A stretch of DNA of 14,279 nucleotides from the NCBI GenBank assembly GCA_050261415.1, contig JBLNDG010000066.1, positions 1 to 14,279 on the forward strand. Reading direction: 5' to 3'. The notes under the pieces were generated by a model. The model ran no database searches, had not been told where the DNA came from, and worked only from the letters and a program-made list of their open reading frames with translations. The stretch comes from JBLNDG01 sp050261415 (GTDB lineage: Bacteria; Bacillota; Clostridia; Lutisporales; Lutisporaceae). This document shows, one piece after another, positions 1 through 6,514 of this stretch. How positions within the stretch are numbered: the first letter of the stretch is position 1; each line of letters begins with the position of its first letter. A program made the position numbers and the translations under genes.

Positions 1-24
1 TTTTAATGGGGTTTTGTCACTTCT

Positions 25-35
25 ATTATATCACA
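25..35 (-). promoter_or_regulatory. Possible leftward extended -10 promoter
   Basis: On the minus strand these bases read TGTGATATAAT, an exact TATAAT hexamer preceded by TGTGA. No good -35 hexamer lies 16-18 bases further upstream. It would drive a gene lying left of the window. The same stretch, bases 35-59, could instead be a weak plus-strand terminator: AGGAAG-GGG-CTTCTT followed by six Ts. The sequence alone does not decide between them. Confidence 0.3.
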
Positions 36-92
36 GGAAGGGGCTTCTTGGACTTTTTTATTGCCCAAAACTATTGATTTTTCAATGTTCAA

Positions 93-111
93 CGCACATT
101 AATAATGTGCG
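93..111. repeat. Perfect 8-bp inverted repeat in gene-free leader region
   Basis: CGCACATT, a 3-base spacer (AAT), then AATGTGCG form a perfect palindrome. An outer TCAAC (89-93) can also face GTTGA (115-119) around it. There is no T-run on the plus strand, so it is not a rightward terminator. It could be an operator or a hairpin in a transcript. The rest of 1-510 is AT-rich, with stops in all frames and no gene that I can see. Confidence 0.45.
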
Positions 112-510
112 AAAGTTGATAATATAACTTAAAAACAATAAATAATAGGATTTCTGAAATATAACACATCTGTTAAGCCAGTCATATATAATTGTTTAGC
201 TATAAATCCTTTTAATAAAATTCCTTCTCTATTGTTATATACTATTATTCTCATTTGAGATTATATATTAGTGCTATAAATAGTACATTTCATGAATTTG
301 AATAATATAATTATAGTGAGAGTATTATCAATTAATTAAAAATGGTCGCATAATGCTTTAGGAGCCGGTTCCTTTCTTTATATTAGATAAATCAATTTAT
401 GAAGAAACACACATACGATATGATACCCGCATTAGGGGGGACTTTACATAGGCATCAATCTAATATTTAAACATTCTAATGTTACTTATTATATGGGAAG
501 GAGAACATTA

Positions 511-1392
511 ATGAGCGAAAAGAATTTTGGCAAAATTAAACGTGTCTTATGGATTATCTTATTTGCGAATTTTGGAGTCGCCCTTCTAAAGATAATGATT
601 GGAAATATTATTAAAAGTACTAGTTTGATGGCAGATGGGTTTCATTCTTTTGCTGACGGCTCTTCTAATATAATAGGGCTGATAGGCATCGGCTTAGCAG
701 CAAAACCAGTGGACAACGACCACCCTTATGGGCATAGGAAATTTGAAACCTTGGCAAGTTTATTTATTGCGGGAATGCTGATCTTTATTAGCGGTAAAAT
801 CATAACTGAGGCAGTATCCAGGTTTCTGCATCCGGTAATACCGCAAATTACTATGGAGAGTCTTATTACTTTGCTTGTAACTCTGGGAGTAAACATTTTT
901 GTTTCAACTTATGAATACCGGGCAGGAAAGAAACTGGGCAGTTACATTCTTATGTCTGACTCGCTACATACCAGGAGCGACATTTATGTATCAATTGGGG
1001 TGCTGCTTACATTAATCTGTGTAAGGCGTGGAGTACCAATATTAATTGACCCTATTGCTTCATTGGCAGTTTCCGGCTTCATAATTCATGCAGCATATGA
1101 AATCTTTATGTCTACCAGTGGTATATTAGTTGATAAGATTGCGGTGGATACTGAGAAAATAAAGGATGTAACGATGCGGTTTGATCAGGTAAAAGACGTG
1201 CATAAGATTCGTAGTCGGGGCTCAGAAAGTGACATGTATGTTGATATGCATGTTATGGTTGAACCGAATATCAGTGTGGAAGAATCCCATCTTCTAACCC
1301 ATGAAATAGAAAAAAGGATACAAGAAGAAATAAACAGTAATGCCCAAGTGATTGTACACCTGGAACCTTATTATGATTCCTGCGTGAGATAA
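511..1392 (+). CDS. Cation diffusion facilitator (CDF) family metal efflux transporter
   Basis: This is an inner-membrane antiporter that exports divalent metal, probably Zn2+, in exchange for protons. ATG 511 is chosen over ATG 493 because GGAAGGAG (496-503) sits 7 bases before it. The 293-residue length fits the family. Transmembrane helix 2 carries the HSFAD motif (His45, Asp49) and helix 5 carries HTRSD (His153, Asp157), forming the tetrahedral site A. The signature DHPYGHRKFE lies near residues 70-79. A cytoplasmic dimerisation domain follows from about residue 205, with conserved histidines (VHKI, MHVMVEP) and VHLEPY near the end. A His in the first site-A position is the pattern of Zn-preferring ZnT proteins, whereas E. 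coli YiiP has Asp, so a Zn preference is inferred. The gene is monocistronic, with a terminator directly after it. No known metal riboswitch was recognised upstream. Confidence 0.93.
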   Translation: MSEKNFGKIKRVLWIILFANFGVALLKIMIGNIIKSTSLMADGFHSFADGSSNIIGLIGIGLAAKPVDNDHPYGHRKFETLASLFIAGMLIFISGKIITEAVSRFLHPVIPQITMESLITLLVTLGVNIFVSTYEYRAGKKLGSYILMSDSLHTRSDIYVSIGVLLTLICVRRGVPILIDPIASLAVSGFIIHAAYEIFMSTSGILVDKIAVDTEKIKDVTMRFDQVKDVHKIRSRGSESDMYVDMHVMVEPNISVEESHLLTHEIEKRIQEEINSNAQVIVHLEPYYDSCVR

Positions 1393-1411
1393 AATTAAAA
1401 AATTCTATTAT

Positions 1412-1453
1412 AAATGCAAAACACATCCTTTATTGGATGTATTTTGCATTTTT
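1412..1453 (+). terminator. Rho-independent terminator of the CDF gene
   Basis: Arms 1412-1428 and 1435-1451 pair around a 6-base loop (TTTATT) with a single mismatch in 17 positions. The downstream arm runs into a short T-run (1449-1453). It begins 20 bases after the CDF stop codon. Confidence 0.85.
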
Positions 1454-1470
1454 CAACAAAATCAGACAAA

Positions 1471-1500
1471 TTGTATAATATAAAGAACTATTCGTATAAT
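1471..1500 (+). promoter_or_regulatory. Candidate promoter of the HD-GYP gene
   Basis: TTGTAT (1471-1476) and TATAAT (1495-1500) are separated by 18 bases. A second TATAAT at 1474-1479 overlaps the -35 and has only a weak TTTCAA partner at 1451. The transcript would have a leader of about 100 bases before the TTG start. I saw no c-di-GMP riboswitch signature in that leader. Confidence 0.45.
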
Positions 1501-1607
1501 TATGTAGAGCAGAGCATTAAAAGCTGTTAAAATAACATTGTTAATTGAATAATTATTATCAAAATAAAGGTCTTAGGAATCCAGACTACTCGAGGGGAGA
1601 TACAATC

Positions 1608-2618
1608 TTGGAAAATAGCAAAAATTTATTATTGATTTCTAAAGATGAAGTTTTAAATAATAATATAATCAGTCTTCTAAATCAATATAATATAATCCAT
1701 CAGCAGTTCAATATTTCAAAGGTTATGATGAATGTTTACAAATATAACCCCATATTGATAATTGTTGATTTTGATGAATATGACTATTCAATATGCAAAT
1801 TCCTTAATACTTTGGAATTGGACAGTTATATTCCTATAATCGCTCTACATTCAAAAAGCCAATTAAACCTGCCGATAAACAGCATGCCATTGGAATACTA
1901 TATAAACAAAGCTGATATAACAGGCAGACTGGCTGATACGATAGATATGTTTGCATCATTCAAGGAAAAACACAGTGAAAACTTGACCAGTGGCTTATAT
2001 AATCATATAAATAGTGCAGGCCTCAGTTTTATTAATACTGTAACTGCTCTCTCCAAGGCTTCTGAGGCAAATGGGGGTGGTACAAGTTCACATGTAAGCA
2101 GGGTTAATGCTTATTCTGCAATAATTGCAGAGAGCTTGGGGATGGATAAGAATTTCGTTGAAACAATTTCATTCTCTGCACAGATGCACGATGTAGGAAA
2201 GGTATCAATTCCAAAGCATATATTGTTTAAGCCGGGAAAATTGACAGAAGAGGAATTTGAAATAATAAAAACCCATACCATATTTGGCGCAAAAATAATA
2301 GGAGATTTGCCCCAGCTCAAGATGGCTTCTGAAATAGCTTTAAGCCACCATGAAAAATATGATGGATCCGGATATCCGTATGGAAAGTCCGGAGATGAAA
2401 TACCGCTGTCAGGCAGGATTGTAGCTCTTGCTGACGTGTATGATGCATTGAGAACCAAGCGTGTTTATAAACCAGCCTTTGATCACAGTACTGCTTTTAA
2501 TATAATGACTAACGGTGATGGGAGGGTGCATCCCCAACACTTTGATCCGGTAATTCTCAATGTGTTTAAGGTAAAGCATAAAGACTTCTATGAAATCTTT
2601 GAAAAATCCGAGCTATAA
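1608..2618 (+). CDS. HD-GYP domain protein with N-terminal receiver-like domain
   Basis: HD-GYP domains hydrolyse cyclic di-GMP or related cyclic dinucleotides. TTG 1608 is chosen because GGGGAG (1594-1599) lies 8 bases upstream and the receiver fold begins at once. An in-frame TTG at 1545 would add 21 residues but has no ribosome binding site. Residues 4-120 look like a response-regulator receiver. Asp54 (in IVDFD) sits at the phospho-acceptor position and Lys101 (in YYINKAD) matches the conserved lysine. The usual Thr/Ser after the fourth strand appears to be His, so phosphorylation is uncertain. Residues about 155-330 form the HD-GYP domain, with His162, the MHDVGK motif (His194, Asp195) and HHEKYDGSGYP (247-257), so the catalytic set looks intact. 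No sensor kinase is adjacent. The gene converges on yyaC with a 2-base gap and no hairpin between them. Confidence 0.9.
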   Translation: MENSKNLLLISKDEVLNNNIISLLNQYNIIHQQFNISKVMMNVYKYNPILIIVDFDEYDYSICKFLNTLELDSYIPIIALHSKSQLNLPINSMPLEYYINKADITGRLADTIDMFASFKEKHSENLTSGLYNHINSAGLSFINTVTALSKASEANGGGTSSHVSRVNAYSAIIAESLGMDKNFVETISFSAQMHDVGKVSIPKHILFKPGKLTEEEFEIIKTHTIFGAKIIGDLPQLKMASEIALSHHEKYDGSGYPYGKSGDEIPLSGRIVALADVYDALRTKRVYKPAFDHSTAFNIMTNGDGRVHPQHFDPVILNVFKVKHKDFYEIFEKSEL

Positions 2619-2620
2619 GT

Positions 2621-3253
2621 TCAACTGTTAGCCAATGCATTATCCTTTACCGGAGCGGGTGTTTGGCGGTTCAGCGTGGTAACACTATCTGCCGGTATTC
2701 TTCTATGGATTTTCCACATATTATATTTTAAACCGTTTGATATGAGATTAGCCATGTTCATAACAATGCTTAACCTTGTATTCTGGAGAATCATTATTTC
2801 CATAAAACCACTCACGTTAACTATTCCTGTGATATTCACATGACCTACTGACGGCAGGTTCTTATTTACTCCTGATCCTGGCGAGAGCGGTCCTTCTTTT
2901 ATATTGATGAAGCCAATTCGTTCAATTCTTCCAAGGCAGGCATCAATTGCTATAATAAATGGGTTTTCAAAATTTTTGAACAAACTCATATATTCATTCA
3001 GGTTTTTTGCATGTACAGGCTCATCCAGAGTACCATATACATGCACATTCTCATATTTCATATCTTTTATTTTATAGCCTATCAGCGGACCGAGGCAGTC
3101 TCCGGTAGCTCTGTCAGTTCCAATACAAACGAAAATTATATCACTATAGCTTCCGTCATAAAAGAGATTCATGCATTCTTCAAAATAGTTGCAGAAGTAA
3201 GAAAAGGCATAAGGCTTATTAATATCTACCGTTCTGTCAAATCTGCTGTTCAA
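2621..3253 (-). CDS. yyaC: Sporulation protein YyaC family (putative spore protease)
   Basis: This resembles the YyaC family of Firmicute sporulation proteins, which adopt a fold like hydrogenase-maturation proteases. The substrate is not firmly established. The start is TTG (complement of 3251-3253), with AAAGGAG (3263-3269) 9 bases upstream. The length of 210 residues is usual for the family. Conserved blocks are IGTDRATGDCLGPLIG (44-59), GTLDEPVHAKN (74-84), IDACLG (103-108) and VGHVNITG (136-143). By analogy with HybD-type proteases, an acidic residue in the first block plus Asp104 and His138 could bind metal, but that is inference. The gene is alone on its strand, and any sporulation-sigma promoter would lie in 3270-3360; none was convincingly identified. 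In Bacillus subtilis yyaC lies in the same general region as rpsF-ssbA-rpsR, which agrees with this window. Confidence 0.85.
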   Translation of the reverse strand: MNSRFDRTVDINKPYAFSYFCNYFEECMNLFYDGSYSDIIFVCIGTDRATGDCLGPLIGYKIKDMKYENVHVYGTLDEPVHAKNLNEYMSLFKNFENPFIIAIDACLGRIERIGFINIKEGPLSPGSGVNKNLPSVGHVNITGIVNVSGFMEIMILQNTRLSIVMNMANLISNGLKYNMWKIHRRIPADSVTTLNRQTPAPVKDNALANS

Positions 3254-3374
3254 TTTTTCTAACTCCTTTATATCATTATTTAATATAAAGTATTACCAAA
3301 AGGCAATTAGTAAATTCAGGCCGGTCTAAATAATTCGGATGCTGCATCAGTACATTTGGTGTATAATGTAAATT

Positions 3375-3420
3375 ATAGACAAAGCGTTGTCTATGATAGA
3401 GTTAAGCTTAACACAGGTGT
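3375..3420. repeat. Cluster of three adjacent palindromes
   Basis: This lies in the divergent gap between yyaC and the DUF5711 gene. ATAGACAA-AGCG-TTGTCTAT (3375-3394) is a perfect inverted repeat with 8-bp arms. GTTAAGCTTAAC (3401-3412) is a perfect 12-base palindrome. ACAC-AG-GTGT (3411-3420) overlaps its end. A TATAAT hexamer at 3362-3367, 7 bases before the first repeat, has no good -35 partner. If it is functional, the first palindrome would sit at about +1 to +20. An operator or an mRNA hairpin are the likely options. The remainder of 3254-3555 shows nothing else I can name. Confidence 0.5.
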
Positions 3421-3555
3421 ATTCTATATATATTAATCAGCAGGTTCAGATAATAGAACACCAAGAGATAAATTATAAGCCATAGATTATTTCGAGAATT
3501 GTAATAGAAGACTTTTTTGTGTTCTGTTCGTATATATTAATGTGAGGTGCTTAAT

Positions 3556-4650
3556 TTGAACAAAAGAGACTCGAAGCGGAGAAGTTTTTTTCTTCTTGCT
3601 GTCGCTACAATCGTTGTACTTGGGGTATTAATATTTATTAATAATAAAACCTCCAGGAAGTCTCCGCTCTTCTCAGAGGGGGCATATCAGCTGGCGCTAA
3701 CAGGTGAAGTTGAAACGGTATCAAATAACAACAGTCTTATGTACTGCGTGGATAATCTCCTTCTGGAAGCTCAATCTGATAACCTCAGAGTTAAGAATAT
3801 CAAGGGGGAGGTAGTGTGGAGCCAAAAGCTTACCGGAAGCATAATAAAAATGACTAGTGCTGGTGATAATATTGTAATTGCAGATTCCGGTAACAACATA
3901 AGCTACTACTCATTACAGGGAAAACTCTTGTGGCACTATAAAGCTCCTTATGAAATAACTGATATATATGCAGAAGAGAATGGCAGTATATTAATTGAAT
4001 ACAAAGGCATGACAGGCGGTAGAGCAGAAGTGTTTTCCCAAGGTGGGAATAAGATCGGGAACATATCTGTAGAAAACGCAAATATTCTTTCCTTTTCTGC
4101 GGGCTCAAATTCATTTTCAATATCTATACTTGACATGTCTTCCGATGTAGTTAAAACAAAAATAATAACATATAATTTTAAGGGTGATATCCTTTGGGCA
4201 AACAATTTTGATAATATGCTAATCACAAAGTTGAATTACACTAAGAATAACAGGGTCTTAGCTGTTGGTGAAAACAGGATTTTAAGCTATAGAAGCGATG
4301 GAAAACTTCAGGGTGAGCTGAAAATAAACGGGAAGATATGCAATGTTGCCATGAGCGACAGCCTTACTGTTGTAGTGCTAAACAATATGGGCAGATTCTA
4401 TGCCGTATGCTATGATTCCAATAACAGGGAACAGAGCCGGACTGAAATAAATATTTCACCTCTGGGCTTATTCCCTTTAAAAAACAATTTTGTAGTATAT
4501 AATAAGGATGAATTAATTGTTTTTAGTGCTAAGGGAAGCGTTTTGTCGGCATATAAGTCAAATACAGATATAAGCAGGGTCTATATGACATTGGATAACA
4601 AGCTGTATATTGTGTCAAATAGAAAGCTGCAGCTTCTGGAATATAAATAA
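3556..4650 (+). CDS. DUF5711-like membrane-anchored PQQ/beta-propeller protein
   Basis: Function unknown. TTG 3556 is taken as the start because TGAGGTG (3543-3549) precedes it by 6 bases; a GTG at 3547 lies inside that site. The 364-residue product has a basic N-terminus (MNKRDSKRRS) and one hydrophobic segment (about residues 11-28). A long extracytoplasmic region follows, made of beta-rich repeats of the type seen in PQQ/quinoprotein propellers, for example KGEVVWSQKL, QGKLLWHYKA and KGDILWANNF. Each repeat has a Gly-x-[IVL]-[LV]-W turn. It matches my recollection of the DUF5711 family of clostridia, without any search to confirm it. The next gene, a CvpA-family protein, starts 24 bases downstream and is probably co-transcribed, so a scaffolding or sensing role at the envelope is possible but unproven. 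Confidence 0.7.
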   Translation: MNKRDSKRRSFFLLAVATIVVLGVLIFINNKTSRKSPLFSEGAYQLALTGEVETVSNNNSLMYCVDNLLLEAQSDNLRVKNIKGEVVWSQKLTGSIIKMTSAGDNIVIADSGNNISYYSLQGKLLWHYKAPYEITDIYAEENGSILIEYKGMTGGRAEVFSQGGNKIGNISVENANILSFSAGSNSFSISILDMSSDVVKTKIITYNFKGDILWANNFDNMLITKLNYTKNNRVLAVGENRILSYRSDGKLQGELKINGKICNVAMSDSLTVVVLNNMGRFYAVCYDSNNREQSRTEINISPLGLFPLKNNFVVYNKDELIVFSAKGSVLSAYKSNTDISRVYMTLDNKLYIVSNRKLQLLEYK

Positions 4651-4674
4651 AATGTGAAAACAAAGGAGGCATTT

Positions 4675-5313
4675 ATGAACTGGGTAGATTATGTGATTAT
4701 TGTATTTCTTCTGCTCGGATTATTTATGGGCATGAAGAAAGGCCTCATAATGTCCTTATCAAATGTGGCCTGCATAATAATATCGATAATAGTTGCAAAA
4801 AACTATTATAAGCTTGTATCGGTATTCCTGATTCAAAATACCCCGATAGAAGAAAAAATAGCAAAATTTCTTTCCGATAAGAATTTTGCGAAAAGCCTGA
4901 TGGCTGTACCCTCAGGGGTAAGCACAGTCTTTTCATCCAGTTCAAACTTTACTTCTGATTTGAATTCTTTTGTTTCTATTCTAATATTAAATGCCATTTC
5001 GGTTTTAGTTGTTTTTCTTATTGTCAGACTTATATTAGGGTTTGTAGAAGGCTTTCTTGCAGGAATTGTTGAGGTTCCGGGCTTTAGAGAGTTGAATAGA
5101 CTGGGGGGCGGACTTGTGGGCTGCGCCAAGAATGTCATAATTTTAATGCTGATATTTACTGTTGCCACACCTATTTCTGCAATGCAGCTTTTCACACCCT
5201 TGGGGGAAGGCATAAAGTCATCGGTAATAGCAAAGTACTTCTATAATTATAACTTCATACTTGGATGGGTATGGTCTGCAGCTCTTGACATTATAAAAAA
5301 GGCTTCTAGTTAA
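4675..5313 (+). CDS. CvpA family integral membrane protein
   Basis: CvpA-family proteins are small membrane proteins linked to colicin V production in E. coli and to envelope functions elsewhere. ATG 4675 has AAAGGAGG (4662-4669) 5 bases upstream and is preferred over the in-frame GTG 4654. The 212-residue product has four hydrophobic segments, at about 3-20, 25-42, 97-120 and 145-166. It opens with NWVDYVIIV and GMKKGLIMSLSN and has the typical LNRLGGGLVG motif before the last helix. A soluble stretch (about 45-95) separates helices 2 and 3. It follows the DUF5711 gene by 24 bases, and its stop codon lies inside the terminator that closes the pair. Confidence 0.85.
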   Translation: MNWVDYVIIVFLLLGLFMGMKKGLIMSLSNVACIIISIIVAKNYYKLVSVFLIQNTPIEEKIAKFLSDKNFAKSLMAVPSGVSTVFSSSSNFTSDLNSFVSILILNAISVLVVFLIVRLILGFVEGFLAGIVEVPGFRELNRLGGGLVGCAKNVIILMLIFTVATPISAMQLFTPLGEGIKSSVIAKYFYNYNFILGWVWSAALDIIKKASS

Positions 5314-5340
5314 GCATTTTAACGACAAAGGAAGCCTTTT
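5297..5340 (+). terminator. Branched terminator overlapping the cvpA stop codon
   Basis: AAAAGGCTTC (5297-5306) pairs perfectly with GAAGCCTTTT (5331-5340). Within the 24-base loop, GTTAA (5309-5313) and TTAAC (5319-5323) form a second small hairpin that contains the TAA stop. The terminal T-run is only four bases, so termination may be incomplete. Confidence 0.6.
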
Positions 5341-5345
5341 ATGAA

Positions 5346-5396
5346 ATGCATTTAACGGAAAGCTTGTTTAAGGTGAATTTATGCTTTCCTATGCAT
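5346..5396 (+). other. Long imperfect stem in leader of the LiaI-like gene
   Basis: ATGCAT (5346-5351) and GGAAAGC (5357-5363) face GCTTTCC (5383-5389) and ATGCAT (5391-5396). This gives 13 base pairs around an asymmetric internal loop (TTAAC against T) and a 19-base apical loop. It ends 13 bases before the G-rich ribosome binding site of the next gene. There is no poly-T tail, so it is not a terminator. It may be a leader structure or a protein-binding site. Confidence 0.45.
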
Positions 5397-5427
5397 TATA
5401 AAAAAGTAAGGGGGATGCTTTGAACCT

Positions 5428-6063
5428 ATGGATAGGAAGAAAACCCTGGCGGGGGTCGCACTTATATTAACCGGAGTCGCTTTATACTTAAGGAACTTTC
5501 ATATAACCACGTCAAGTTCCATAACTCTTTTTATAGGACTCTTCTTAATTGCTGCTTATATAATGCAAAAGCAGCAGCCTTTTATAATATTTGGCGGTAT
5601 TTTTACTGCAATCGGGTTAATGTCGTTATTGGAAGATTTGAATCCTTTCAGGATCAATATTACTTTTGAAATAATGCTTATTGTTTTGGGTTTGATATTC
5701 ATATTTCTATTCTATTCAAGGAACATCACCGGATTTGTTTTCCCGGGCTTTATTCTCCCGGCATTAGGCGTATATTTTATATTGATCAGGACCTTTGGGG
5801 AGAGGTATATGTCGCCCAGTTTATTTCTTCTGCTCGGGTTTGCTTTTTATGTGATATATTTTGTTGCCTATATAGGGAAGTCGAATTGGCCGCTTATTCC
5901 TGCTACGATTCTATTGGCTGTTGGAATTTTAGCATATTCCTTTAGGCTTGGAATATTGGATTTCAACATGATACTTTTACGCGGAGACTACATTTGGCCC
6001 TTAGTATTGATCTTTGTAGGGGCGCTTATATTATTCAACAGGTTATTCCGCAAATCTAAATAA
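5428..6063 (+). CDS. LiaI-like (LiaF transmembrane/DUF5668-type) polytopic membrane protein
   Basis: ATG 5428 is the only start that fits. The G-run at 5410-5415 is a rather distant (12-base) ribosome binding site. The 211-residue protein is almost wholly hydrophobic, with seven or eight membrane segments separated by short loops and a basic tail (FNRLFRKSK). The N-terminus (KKTLAGVALILTGVALYL) and the closing block (DYIWPLVLIFVGALILF) resemble the small membrane modules of LiaI/LiaF-type envelope-stress proteins, but I see no soluble LiaF domain. The ModE-type regulator gene begins 11 bases after its stop, so the two are probably one transcript. Why a membrane protein of this kind precedes a molybdate regulator is unclear. 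Specific function unknown. Confidence 0.6.
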   Translation: MDRKKTLAGVALILTGVALYLRNFHITTSSSITLFIGLFLIAAYIMQKQQPFIIFGGIFTAIGLMSLLEDLNPFRINITFEIMLIVLGLIFIFLFYSRNITGFVFPGFILPALGVYFILIRTFGERYMSPSLFLLLGFAFYVIYFVAYIGKSNWPLIPATILLAVGILAYSFRLGILDFNMILLRGDYIWPLVLIFVGALILFNRLFRKSK

Positions 6064-6074
6064 AAGGTGATATT

Positions 6075-6419
6075 ATGTATCAGTTAAAGTATAAAATATG
6101 GATTGATAAAGATGGAAAGGTATTTGGCAAAGGACCACTTGAACTGCTCAATGGCGTCAAGGAAAGCGGGTCTTTGGCGGATGCTGCAAGAAGAATGGAT
6201 ATGTCATATAACAAAGCGTTTACTCTTATTAAGAATATTGAAGAAAAGTTGGGATTTAAGTTGATAACGAGCAAATCCGGCGGTTCAAAAGGAGGGGGTT
6301 CCGAGCTAACAGAAGAAGCAGAAAAGCTTATTGCAGTATATCAGAATTTTTATGAAGAATGTGAAAGAAACCTAAAGGATATATTTGAAAAACATTTCAA
6401 AAATTTTAATTTACAATAA
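6075..6419 (+). CDS. ModE-type winged-helix regulator, DNA-binding domain only
   Basis: This is the likely transcriptional repressor of the downstream molybdate transporter operon. ATG 6075 has AAGGTG (6064-6069) 5 bases upstream. The 114-residue product matches the N-terminal LysR-like helix-turn-helix of ModE. The HTH lies at about residues 32-58 (GSLADAARRM, SYNKAFTLIKNIE). The glycine-rich wing SKSGGSKGGGSELTEEA (66-82) is the family hallmark. A C-terminal helix (about 83-110) would serve dimerisation. E. coli ModE is about 262 residues and ends in two Mop (molybdate-binding) domains; these are absent here without sign of a frameshift, since the ORF ends cleanly before the intergenic region. 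Molybdate sensing must therefore use another route, or the protein responds to something else. A matching operator lies 26 bases after its stop. Confidence 0.85.
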   Translation: MYQLKYKIWIDKDGKVFGKGPLELLNGVKESGSLADAARRMDMSYNKAFTLIKNIEEKLGFKLITSKSGGSKGGGSELTEEAEKLIAVYQNFYEECERNLKDIFEKHFKNFNLQ

Positions 6420-6445
6420 AGGAAATTTATATATTATCTTTAAAT

Positions 6446-6495
6446 ATTATTGCGTATGCGTTATACTTTTGTTAATATAACGTATGCACAATAAT
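6446..6495. promoter_or_regulatory. ModE-like operator enclosing the modA promoter
   Basis: Arms 6446-6465 and 6476-6495 are inverted repeats matching at 17 of 20 positions around a 10-base spacer. The inner core, CGTTATA (6459-6465) facing TATAACG (6476-6482), resembles the E. coli ModE box, which has CG-TTATA half-sites. A promoter with TTGCGT (6450-6455), a 17-base spacer and TAATAT (6473-6478) lies entirely inside, so a bound dimer would block RNA polymerase. CGTATGC also occurs as a direct repeat in both arms (6453-6459, 6481-6487). The modA ribosome binding site begins 9 bases further on. Confidence 0.8.
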
Positions 6496-6514
6496 TATGT
6501 AATGGAGGATAATT

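Noticed and set aside
1..120. End of an insertion sequence at the left edge
   Set aside because: The palindrome and promoter-like bases are suggestive, but no transposase fragment, terminal repeat pair or target duplication can be seen in the window.
300..510. Metal riboswitch (NiCo/czcD type) upstream of the CDF transporter
   Set aside because: Only a G-run at 435-440 was suggestive; the conserved junction sequences could not be recognised.
1501..1607. Cyclic-di-GMP riboswitch in the HD-GYP leader
   Set aside because: No conserved GEMM-type core or tetraloop/receptor sequence is visible.
1545..1607. N-terminal extension of the HD-GYP protein from TTG 1545
   Set aside because: There is no ribosome binding site, while a strong site precedes TTG 1608, where the receiver-like fold begins.
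2111..2458. Minus-strand open frame of 115 codons inside the HD-GYP gene
   Set aside because: It mirrors the catalytic domain of the plus-strand gene and has no start signal or recognisable family.
6420..6514. Molybdenum-cofactor riboswitch upstream of modA
   Set aside because: The gap is only 95 bases and is filled by the operator and promoter, leaving no room for the aptamer.
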